The notes below the pieces were generated by a model that searched no databases, had not been told where the DNA came from, and was given only the letters and a program-made list of their open reading frames with translations. Of a stretch of DNA of 6,123 nt, positions 1-4,905 are shown one piece after another. Each line of letters opens with the position of its first letter. The first letter of the stretch is position 1. Position numbers and translations under genes: made by a program. The DNA is from a bacterium (GTDB taxonomy: Bacteria > Pseudomonadota > Alphaproteobacteria > Rhizobiales > Xanthobacteraceae), in NCBI GenBank assembly GCA_029946075.1, contig JAQSDT010000159.1, forward strand, positions 1 to 6,123. The letters run 5' to 3'.

Positions 1-302
1 CCCGGCGCGAAACCCGGCGACGGCCGGGCGGAAAACGGCGCGCGCGCGCGTGCCTCCGCGCCCGCACCGGGGCCGCGCGCGAGGGACCCCGTGGCGGGTC
101 CCAGCGGCAGCAGGCTCTGCCCGTCGCCCTCGCCGGCCTCGAGGAACTGGCGAATCCGGTCGGCCTCGTCGGCCATGATGCGGCGCTCGCCGTTGATCAG
201 CTTGTTGGTCACCGACGCGCTCAGCCCGAGATGGGCTGCAAGCGCCGCCTGCGCCCCGCGGCCGCGCGCGTAGAGCTGCTGCTTCAGCCATTTCTTGTCC
301 AT
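1..302 (-). CDS. CI-like phage repressor, N-terminal part (cut by window edge)
   Basis: This is a DNA-binding repressor read leftward and open at the window edge; 100 codons are visible. The start MDKKWLKQQL is followed by an XRE/Cro-type helix-turn-helix at about residues 19-42 (AALAAHLGLSASVTNKLI, then NGERRI), a classic lambda-repressor-like fold. Residues 44-55 form one more helix. From residue 57 on there is a Gly/Ala/Pro-rich linker. In this protein class such a linker usually leads to a LexA/S24-type self-cleaving domain, which would lie outside the window, so that domain is inferred. The ATG at 302 is chosen because it fits the usual N-terminal length and has AAGGA about 12 bases upstream. 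It is divergent from the terminase-side genes and separated from them by a dyad-rich control region, the usual layout of a phage immunity region. It could instead be a host XRE regulator. Confidence 0.8.
   Translation of the reverse strand, partial: MDKKWLKQQLYARGRGAQAALAAHLGLSASVTNKLINGERRIMADEADRIRQFLEAGEGDGQSLLPLGPATGSLARGPGAGAEARARAPFSARPSPGFAP
38..53. repeat. Alternating GC dinucleotide tract in repressor linker
   Basis: Sixteen bases of uninterrupted alternating purine/pyrimidine, almost all GC dinucleotides, lie in the part of the repressor gene that encodes the Ala/Arg linker (EARARAP). Such tracts can slip by two bases and can adopt Z-DNA. Here a slip would frameshift the repressor just before its presumed C-terminal domain. 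Whether it varies is unknown. Confidence 0.5.
83..102. repeat. Perfect 7-bp inverted repeat within repressor gene
   Basis: GGGACCC and GGGTCCC are exact inverted copies separated by the six bases CGTGGC. They encode the linker segment LGPATGS on the minus strand. The stem is strong but has no T-run, so it is not called a terminator. It may simply reflect high-GC codon choice. Confidence 0.4.
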
Positions 303-358
303 GCGCCTGTCCGATCCTTGCCTGTTGCCGGCCGGCGTGCCGGAGGAGAAAGAATTCT

Positions 359-367
359 CTTATAGCA
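359..367 (-). promoter_or_regulatory. Leftward extended -10 promoter for the repressor
   Basis: Read on the minus strand, TGCTATAAG contains a TATAAG hexamer (5 of 6 matches to TATAAT) preceded by TGn, an extended -10 element that can work without a good -35. No convincing -35 is seen 16-18 bases upstream. Transcription would start near 352 and give a leader of about 50 bases before the repressor ATG at 302. The operator dyads at 375-405 lie just upstream, where a bound repressor could also influence this promoter; that is inference. Confidence 0.55.
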
Positions 368-374
368 AGTTTCC

Positions 375-405
375 ATATTGACATATATTGCCAATATGGC
401 AATAT
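375..405. promoter_or_regulatory. Nested dyad operator with four half-sites
   Basis: The sequence holds ATATTG at 375-380 and 385-390 and its reverse complement CAATAT at 392-397 and 400-405. The inner pair forms a 13-bp dyad (ATATTG-C-CAATAT). CCATATTG at 373-380 and CAATATGG at 392-399 are also an exact 8-bp inverted pair. This is an AT-rich island in a GC-rich region, lying between a divergent CI-like gene and the rightward genes, so it is the natural operator for the repressor encoded at 1-302. The assignment rests on position and symmetry. Confidence 0.65.
378..405 (+). promoter_or_regulatory. Rightward sigma70-type promoter of the lytic genes
   Basis: A perfect TTGACA -35 at 378-383 is followed, 16 bases later, by CAATAT at 400-405 as the -10. 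That hexamer has the key A at position 2 and T at position 6. The predicted transcription start is about 411-413, on the ATG of the HTH gene at 412. The -35 and -10 each coincide with an outer repressor half-site, so repressor binding should block the promoter directly. Confidence 0.6.
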
Positions 406-411
406 GTGGCG

Positions 412-714
412 ATGACACCGGGATCGCTTGCTTCCGTACGTACCGATTTCGAGGCCGGCCTCGGCCGCGCCGAGATCCGGCACCGGCACGGCTGCACGCG
501 CGGCCAGCTCGCCTCCTGGGCGCGCCGCTTCGGCTGGCGCCGGCCGCCGCCCGTTGTGCTCGTGAAGATGCTGACCGGCCAGCAGCGCACCGCCTATCGG
601 CGGCTCCGCCGGCGGCTGCCGCGCACCGAGGCGCTGGCCCATGCCCGCACCGCGCCGCCGCAGCCGGGGCGATCGGGCAGAAGGCGCCGCAACGAACCGG
701 AGGCCCCACCCTAG
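412..714 (+). CDS. Small helix-turn-helix DNA-binding protein, probably leaderless
   Basis: The product is a 100-residue, Arg-rich protein. Residues 6-43 resemble the homeodomain-like HTH found in phage small terminases and resolvase-type proteins: a helix, then AEIRHRHGCTRGQLASWARRFGW, the 'x-I-x-x-x-x-G-x-x-x-x-x-L-x-x-W' pattern ending in an aromatic-basic GWRR. Residues 50-80 (VLVKMLTGQQRTAYRRLRRR, then LPRTEALAHARTA) look like a second helical, basic segment. The tail is disordered and Pro/Arg-rich. ATG 412 is preferred over ATG 388 because 388 lies inside the rightward promoter and neither has a Shine-Dalgarno; the predicted transcript begins at 412 itself. As the first gene of the rightward operon it could be a Cro-like regulator or part of the small terminase. 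The exact function is not recognised. Confidence 0.7.
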   Translation: MTPGSLASVRTDFEAGLGRAEIRHRHGCTRGQLASWARRFGWRRPPPVVLVKMLTGQQRTAYRRLRRRLPRTEALAHARTAPPQPGRSGRRRRNEPEAPP

Positions 715-802
715 GCGAGGCCGGCTTTGAACGGGGGATTGGAGGAGTGGGGCATCGGAAGGGTGTGGTGGGCGAAGGCGTCGAGGGGGAGGGCGGAGCG
801 GC

Positions 803-1051
803 ATGCGACCGAGCGGATGGACGGCCGACGAGGTGGCGACCTTGCGGCGGCTGGCGGCGAGCGGCCACAGCGATGTGGAAATCGCCCGCCATATGAAACG
901 CCACCCCAAGACCGTGGGCCAGCGGCGGCGCGCGCTCGCCATCGGGCCCGGCCACGATCCCGCCGCCAACGCGATGATGGCCCGCCTCAACAAGCGCCGT
1001 CAGGACGCTCGCGCCAAGGAGGAGGCGCGCGCGCATGCCCAGGAAGAATAA
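803..1051 (+). CDS. GcrA-like / small-terminase-like HTH protein
   Basis: The protein has 82 residues. It opens with GWTADEVATLRRLAASGHSDVEIARHM and continues KRHPKTVGQRRRAL, a Trp-led SANT/GcrA-type helix-turn-helix: helix, turn at S-G-H-S, then 'D-x-E-I-A' and a recognition helix 'P-K-T-V-x-x-R'. Residues 50-82 form a basic, then Glu/Ala-rich helix that may be used for oligomerisation. The start is supported by GGGGGAGGG 9 bases upstream and GGAG 4 bases upstream. Its stop overlaps the terminase start by 17 bases, so the two are translationally coupled. Its place directly before the large subunit suggests it is the DNA-recognition (small) subunit of terminase. The alternative is a small transcription factor related to GcrA. 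Role inferred from fold and position. Confidence 0.7.
   Translation: MRPSGWTADEVATLRRLAASGHSDVEIARHMKRHPKTVGQRRRALAIGPGHDPAANAMMARLNKRRQDARAKEEARAHAQEE
1016..1034 (+). promoter_or_regulatory. Terminase ribosome binding site with GC-dinucleotide spacer
   Basis: AAGGAGGAGG at 1016-1025 is a strong Shine-Dalgarno. The nine-base spacer to ATG 1035 consists only of alternating C and G. It decides the terminase start, and it lies inside the last codons of the upstream HTH gene. A two-base slip in the spacer would alter both the spacing and the last residues of that gene. Confidence 0.6.
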
Positions 1052-2639
1052 ATCTGACGACACGGCGGAGGCACGGTTTCGCTGCGATCCCCTGGGCTTC
1101 GTGCAGTCGGTTTTCCCCTGGCATGCGGCCGGCACGGCGCTGGCGGGCGAAAGCGGGCCGCGCGACTGGCAGCGCGAGCGTCTCGAGGAAATCGGCCGTC
1201 ACCTGCAAGCACGCACGCGCGCCACGGGAAGATCCACGGGAAGATCCACGGGAAGTTCCACGGGAAGTTCCACGGGAAGTTCCACGGGAAGTTCCATGGA
1301 AAGCGGCGCGGCCGACGGCGCGTTGCGCCTGGCCGTCGCCTCGGGCCACGGCATCGGCAAGTCGGCCCTCGTCGCCTGGACCGTGTTGTGGGCGCTTGTC
1401 ACCCTTCCCATGACGCGGGTGGTGGTCACCGCCAACACCGAGACGCAGCTCAGGACCAAGACCTGGCCCGAGCTCGCCAAATGGTTCGAGCTCATGGAAG
1501 GCCGCGAGAAGTTTCGCCTCGAGGCGCTGGCTCTTCGCGCGCGCGGTGCTGCCGGCAAGAGCTGGCGCTGCGATGGCGTGCCCTGGTCGGCCACCAACAC
1601 CACCGCCTTCGCCGGCCTGCATAACAAGGGCGGGCGCATCGTGCTGGTCTTCGACGAGGCCTCGGGCATCGCCGACCGGGTCTGGGAAGTGGCCGACGGC
1701 GCGCTCACCGACGAAGGCACCGAGATGCTGTGGCTGGTGTTCGGCAACCCGACCGCCCGCACCGGGCGGTTCCGCGAATGCTTCGCCGGCGGCCGCTTCG
1801 CCCATCGCTGGACGGCGCGCCAGATCGACAGCCGCACCGTGGCCGGGACCAACCACGCGGAGTTCGAGCGCTGGGTGGACGACTGGGGCGAGGACAGCGA
1901 TTTCGTGCGCGTGCGCGTGCGCGGCCAGTTCCCGCGCGCCGGCAGCCTGCAGTTCATCGACAGCGAGACGATCGAGCAGGCTGCCACCCGGCCGGCCCAG
2001 AGCCATCTTGGGCAGCCGCTGATCATGGGCGTCGATGTGGCGCGCTATGGCGACGACAGGAGCACCTTCCATTTCCGCCGCGGCCTCGATGCGCGCACGG
2101 TCGCGCCGCAGAAATTCCGCGGCCTCGACCTCGTGACGCTGTCGGGAAAGATCGCCGAGCAGGCCGTGGCGCAGCGCGTCGACGCGGTCTTCATCGACGA
2201 AGGCGGGATGGGCGCCGGCGTCGTCGACATGGCGATGCGGCTGCTGCGCGGCAGGCTCGTGCTCGGCGTCAATTTCGGCGCCGCGTCCGACCGCACCCTG
2301 CTGGGCGAGGGGATGCCGGCGACGGCCAACAAGCGGGCCGAGATGTGGGCGGCGTTGCGCGGATGGCTGAAGCACGGCGCCATTGCCGACGACGCCGATC
2401 TCAAGGCCGATCTCGCGGCGGTTCAGTACGGCTTCAATCTCAGGGGCGACATCCAGCTCGAACCCAAGGAAGCCATGAAGAAGCGCGGCCTCGCCTCGCC
2501 CGACGACGGCGACGGGCTGGCGCTCACCTTCGCCCATCCGGTGGCCGAGCTGCCGCGCGAGGCGGCCCTCACGGCAACCGCCTGGGGCGACGGCGCCCGG
2601 CCCGTCATGCTGCCGGACGACTGGGTGCCCTACCGGTGA
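1035..2639 (+). CDS. terL: Phage terminase large subunit (ATPase-nuclease)
   Basis: This is the 534-residue DNA-packaging motor that pumps phage DNA into proheads and cuts it. The N-terminal ATPase has an adenine-binding Q region at 42-50 (PRDWQRERL), Walker A at 102-110 (ASGHGIGKS), Walker B at 202-209 (IVLVFDEA, D207/E208) and a coupling motif at 236-240 (FGNPT). The C-terminal RNase H-like nuclease has its acidic residues in MGVDVARYGDD (D334), AVFIDEG (D388/E389) and SPDDGDGLAL (D490/D491/D493). All motifs are intact, so it should be functional. The oddity is residues 64-87, six tandem tetrapeptides (TGRS twice, TGSS four times), inserted between the Q region and Walker A. The start is set by GGAGG nine bases upstream and coupling to the HTH gene. 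The gene normally expected next, portal, is displaced by about 3.4 kb of other genes. Confidence 0.95.
   Translation: MPRKNKSDDTAEARFRCDPLGFVQSVFPWHAAGTALAGESGPRDWQRERLEEIGRHLQARTRATGRSTGRSTGSSTGSSTGSSTGSSMESGAADGALRLAVASGHGIGKSALVAWTVLWALVTLPMTRVVVTANTETQLRTKTWPELAKWFELMEGREKFRLEALALRARGAAGKSWRCDGVPWSATNTTAFAGLHNKGGRIVLVFDEASGIADRVWEVADGALTDEGTEMLWLVFGNPTARTGRFRECFAGGRFAHRWTARQIDSRTVAGTNHAEFERWVDDWGEDSDFVRVRVRGQFPRAGSLQFIDSETIEQAATRPAQSHLGQPLIMGVDVARYGDDRSTFHFRRGLDARTVAPQKFRGLDLVTLSGKIAEQAVAQRVDAVFIDEGGMGAGVVDMAMRLLRGRLVLGVNFGAASDRTLLGEGMPATANKRAEMWAALRGWLKHGAIADDADLKADLAAVQYGFNLRGDIQLEPKEAMKKRGLASPDDGDGLALTFAHPVAELPREAALTATAWGDGARPVMLPDDWVPYR
1222..1303. repeat. 12-bp tandem repeat inside terL
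   Basis: There are six tandem copies of CCACGGGAAG(A/T)T: the first two carry AT and the next four TT. A decayed seventh copy (CCATGGAAAG) follows at 1294-1303. The array encodes TGRS-TGRS-(TGSS)4 in frame. Each of the later copies creates a GGAAGTTCC dyad. The sharp split into two variants suggests stepwise duplication by slippage or unequal recombination. Confidence 0.95.
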
Positions 2640-2776
2640 GGATCGCGGACACACAAGCCGTGGTGTGACTGCACGTGCCGGCAGGCGGACGCTCGTCGGT
2701 TGCCGCATGGCGCCATGCGTGTTCGTGGGTCAAATGCGGGCAGACGCGTCACGATCCGATTTCGTAGCGTGCCGGC
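2640..2776. other. Non-coding stretch after terL
   Basis: No convincing gene lies between the terminase stop and the small reading frame at 2777. It holds a perfect 16-bp palindrome at 2704-2719 and a weak CACAC/GTGTG pair near 2650-2668, with no T-run that would mark an intrinsic terminator. Base composition is less strictly GC-rich than in terL, consistent with a junction between the packaging module and inserted genes. Confidence 0.5.
2704..2719. repeat. Perfect 16-bp palindrome CGCATGGCGCCATGCG
   Basis: This is an exact self-complementary sequence in non-coding DNA 65 bases after the terminase stop. It could be a protein-binding dyad, a small cruciform, or the remnant of a recombination site. 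Nothing in the sequence decides between these. Confidence 0.6.
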
Positions 2777-2953
2777 ATGTCCAATGTCCGCCATCGCCAC
2801 ATCGTCCGCGACGACGAGCGCCGCTTCGCGCACAAGGTGCGGCTGCCGCACTGCCGCCTCTGGCGCATGGACCATGTCGACTGGCCCTTCCTGGATGCCG
2901 TGACTGGCGGCTTCACAACGGCCCTTACCCGGTTCAGAAGAGCGTCGATATAG
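2777..2953 (+). CDS. Possible small hypothetical protein (58 aa)
   Basis: A 58-codon frame starts MSNVRHRHIVRDDERRFAHK, continues VRLPHCRLWRMDHVDWPFLD and ends TRFRRASI. The first 42 codons have almost only G or C at the third position, which is typical of real genes in GC-rich DNA. The last part uses rarer codons (ACA, AGA, AGA, ATA), so the 3' end may be a fusion to unrelated sequence or a truncated longer gene. The composition is rich in His, Arg and Trp, with no membrane segment or known motif. No Shine-Dalgarno precedes the ATG. I do not recognise a family. It may be a gene remnant at the border of the inserted block. Confidence 0.4.
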   Translation: MSNVRHRHIVRDDERRFAHKVRLPHCRLWRMDHVDWPFLDAVTGGFTTALTRFRRASI

Positions 2954-2967
2954 TCCGTATCCCCGAA

Positions 2968-2997
2968 TTGCGGTGAATCGATTCGCTCGACTATGAT
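2968..2997 (+). promoter_or_regulatory. Candidate promoter for the SGNH hydrolase gene
   Basis: TTGCGG at 2968-2973 and TATGAT at 2992-2997 (5 of 6 matches to TATAAT) are separated by 18 bases in a locally AT-richer stretch. Transcription would start near 3004 and give a leader of about 70 bases. An independent promoter ahead of the first non-morphogenesis gene is what is expected of phage-carried cargo genes. Confidence 0.45.
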
Positions 2998-3076
2998 TTG
3001 TTCCGAACGTGGTCATCGCCATTGCGGAACCGCGATCTGAAGAGCCGTAAGCAACAGCGAACACCGCCGGCGCGCC

Positions 3077-4000
3077 ATGACGGACAAGGCACACTTCATC
3101 CATGACGGCCTGCTGGGCCATGTGCTGAACCCCGGGTTTTGCGGCTCGGGGTTCGGCAGGTCATTTCACACGATCGACGCGGACGGCCTTCGATCCAATG
3201 GAGAAGGACACGTTTCGAGCGAGGGCTCGATATTGGCCGTGGGCGATTCTTACACCTACGGCGACGAGGTGCGCGACGAGGAGTCCTGGCCGGCGCAATT
3301 GCAGCGGCTCACCGGCCGCCGCGTACTGAACGGCGGCGTGACAGGCTACGGCTTCGACCAGATCGTATTGCGCGCCGAACAGCTTGCGGCCGTACACCAT
3401 CCCTCGGTCGTCATCGTCAGCTTCATAGCGGAAGACATACCGCGCACGGAAATGCGCTGCATGTGGTGGCGTGAAAAGCCGTGGTTCGCGATCGAGAATG
3501 ACCAGCTGGTCCTCAGAGGCGTACCGGTGCCCGATCGGCCAAGACTGCCGGCCCGAATCCGGTTGCGGGCAGAACGAATCCTGCTGGAACTCCCGTACAT
3601 TGTGCAGCACCTGCTGGGCTATCACGTGCGCGTACACCCTGCCGGCTTCGGGCCAGCGATAGCCGAGCGGCTCGTCGGGCGACTGGCGGCAATGCAGGCG
3701 GATCGCCATGTCAGAATAATCGTGATGGCGCAGTACTCTCCCTACTTCTGGCGCTACAAGGCGCTCGCCGCCAGACAGCGCCGCGTCACGCAGGCCATTC
3801 TCGACCGTGCGGCGGCCTGCGGGCTGGCGACCCAGGACACGTTCCATCGATTCGCCCCCGAACCGAAGCCGCTCGATTTTTATGGCCTCGCGCACTTGAA
3901 TGCGCGGGGTAACCTGATGATCGCCAGCCTCCTTGCCGCCACCTTGCCGGCCTTGCTGGCGAAGTCTCCTTCCCGGGAATCCCTTCTTCCCGGGACTTGA
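3077..4000 (+). CDS. SGNH/GDSL-family hydrolase or acyl esterase
   Basis: This is a 307-residue protein of the SGNH/GDSL fold, whose members cleave or transfer ester-linked acyl groups, often on lipids or glycans. Block I is GDSYTYG at 56-62 with nucleophile Ser58. Block II is NGGVTGYG at 85-92 with the oxyanion Gly. Block III sits at SFIAEDIPR (115-123), where the usual Asn is replaced by acidic residues. Block V is LAHLNARG at 271-278 with His273, but no Asp three residues before it. No signal peptide or membrane segment is visible, so it is probably cytoplasmic. ATG 3077 is the only ATG before the catalytic region that follows the in-frame stop upstream, yet it lacks a Shine-Dalgarno. Third-position GC is lower than in terL (ATA, TTG and AGA codons occur), suggesting separate ancestry. 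Substrate unknown; glycan or lipid modification is a guess. Confidence 0.8.
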   Translation: MTDKAHFIHDGLLGHVLNPGFCGSGFGRSFHTIDADGLRSNGEGHVSSEGSILAVGDSYTYGDEVRDEESWPAQLQRLTGRRVLNGGVTGYGFDQIVLRAEQLAAVHHPSVVIVSFIAEDIPRTEMRCMWWREKPWFAIENDQLVLRGVPVPDRPRLPARIRLRAERILLELPYIVQHLLGYHVRVHPAGFGPAIAERLVGRLAAMQADRHVRIIVMAQYSPYFWRYKALAARQRRVTQAILDRAAACGLATQDTFHRFAPEPKPLDFYGLAHLNARGNLMIASLLAATLPALLAKSPSRESLLPGT

Positions 4001-4163
4001 TCGTCTGCTCGCCGCGCGCGAAATGCGCCGGGCGACATTGCGGCGGCGCGGGGTGCTTCGCCACGGGGTGCTTCGCCACGGGGTGCTTCGCCACGGGGTG
4101 CTTCGCGATGTCACCTTCGCCCCGGCTGTCCGGCATGATAGCGGGCGAGGAGGGGGAGCGCCG
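4001..4163. other. Spacer between SGNH and NUDIX genes
   Basis: Apart from the 15-bp array, this spacer holds the NUDIX ribosome binding site and a weak -10-like CATGAT at 4134-4139 without a matching -35. TTCCCGGGA occurs twice at the end of the SGNH gene (about 3970-3995) without a T-run, so a terminator is not claimed. Confidence 0.4.
4050..4106. repeat. 15-bp tandem repeat ahead of the NUDIX gene
   Basis: There are three full and one partial (12 bases) identical copies of GGGGTGCTTCGCCAC. The array ends 57 bases before the NUDIX start and is outside any supported coding region, although a frame running into NUDIX reads (GVLRH)n through it. It could affect leader length or structure if transcribed. 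Identical copies point to recent expansion. Confidence 0.95.
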
Positions 4164-4757
4164 ATGACACGAGAGCCGATCGAAAGCTGGGAACTGATCA
4201 GCTCGACCTATACTTTCCGGGACGAGTGGCTAACCCTTCGCAGCGACCGCGTGCGCCTGCCCGATGGCAGCGTCCTCGATCCCTTTCATGTCGTGGAACT
4301 GCCCGATGCGGTGAACGTCGTTGCCCTCTCGGCGAGCGGTCACATCCTGCTGGTCGAGCAGTACCGGCACGTCATTGGCCGCCGCACGATCGAGATCCCG
4401 GCCGGACAGGTGGATGAGGGAGAGACCCCCGCCGACGCCTGCCGGCGCGAACTGCTCGAGGAGACGGGCTACGGCGGCGGGCAATGGCACGACCTCGGGA
4501 GCCTCTTCCCCTTCGGCTCGCGGCTGACCAACCGGACGCACAGCTTCCTCGCCCTCGACGTCCGCAAGCTTGCCGAGCCCAAGCTGGACAACAGCGAGAA
4601 CATCCGGCTGCATGAAATCCCCTGGGATGACTTTGCAGCGTCGCTTCGCGACGGCCAGCGCCCCATCCTGGAAGGCTCGCAGATCGGCGGCCTCGCCCTC
4701 CTGTTCATGTACGTCTCGTCCAGTACCGATCCGAAACTCTCGCGGCTGCGGCTTTGA
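4164..4757 (+). CDS. NUDIX hydrolase (ADP-ribose pyrophosphatase-like)
   Basis: This is a 197-residue NUDIX enzyme that hydrolyses nucleoside diphosphates linked to another group. The Nudix box is a perfect match at 81-103: G81, E87, then R95-E96-L-L-E-E-T-G-Y, with E96, E99 and E100 as metal ligands. The segment just before it (VEQYRHVIGRRTIEIPAG, 64-81) and the overall length are typical of the ADP-ribose pyrophosphatase/GDP-sugar group of the family, so ADP-ribose or a nucleotide sugar is the likely substrate (family knowledge, not shown here). ATG 4164 is chosen over upstream in-frame codons because GGGGGAG lies six bases before it and the protein then starts like its family; an earlier start would translate the 15-bp repeats. 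Third-position GC is high, more like terL than like the SGNH gene. It may act on nucleotide-sugar or NAD-derived metabolites during infection; this is inference. Confidence 0.88.
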   Translation: MTREPIESWELISSTYTFRDEWLTLRSDRVRLPDGSVLDPFHVVELPDAVNVVALSASGHILLVEQYRHVIGRRTIEIPAGQVDEGETPADACRRELLEETGYGGGQWHDLGSLFPFGSRLTNRTHSFLALDVRKLAEPKLDNSENIRLHEIPWDDFAASLRDGQRPILEGSQIGGLALLFMYVSSSTDPKLSRLRL

Positions 4758-4856
4758 TCCGGCATCGTGGAGGAAGCGCACCGGGCGGCCCGGCGGCGGA
4801 ACGATCCCGCCCGACCTGCTCCGCCAATTCGTGCGTCGCCCCCCGGGGCACGACAG

Positions 4857-4892
4857 GGTCCGGCACATAGTCCGGCACATAGTCCGGCACAT
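4857..4892. repeat. 12-bp tandem repeat at the methyltransferase start
   Basis: There are three copies of AGTCCGGCACAT (the first begins GG). The last copy's final AT plus the next G makes an ATG at 4891, in frame with and 15 bases before the preferred start at 4906. If an upstream GTG at 4831 were used, the array would be translated as (VRHI)n. Confidence 0.9.
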
Positions 4893-4905
4893 GGGGCCGC
4901 CGCGG

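Noticed and set aside
1222..1303. CRISPR array
   Set aside because: The units are 12-bp head-to-tail copies with no spacers and lie inside a coding frame; the same applies to the arrays at 4050, 4857 and 6036.
987..2708. Long open frame on the minus strand opposite terL
   Set aside because: It is antisense to a gene with intact terminase motifs, has no recognisable domain, and long antisense frames are expected in GC-rich coding DNA.
2715..2750. tRNA-like T-arm (GGGTCAAATGC)
   Set aside because: The flanking bases do not pair, the TTC of the T-loop is absent, and no acceptor, D or anticodon stems can be drawn around it.
88..4098. Shared CGCCACGGG core between the repressor gene, the terL repeat and the NUDIX-leader repeat
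   Set aside because: A 9-base match in very GC-rich DNA is easily chance, and the rest of the units differ.
3161..4114. Long minus-strand open frame opposite the SGNH gene
   Set aside because: The plus strand carries the clear GDSYTYG and HLNARG motifs; the antisense product has only repeat-derived low-complexity sequence at its start.
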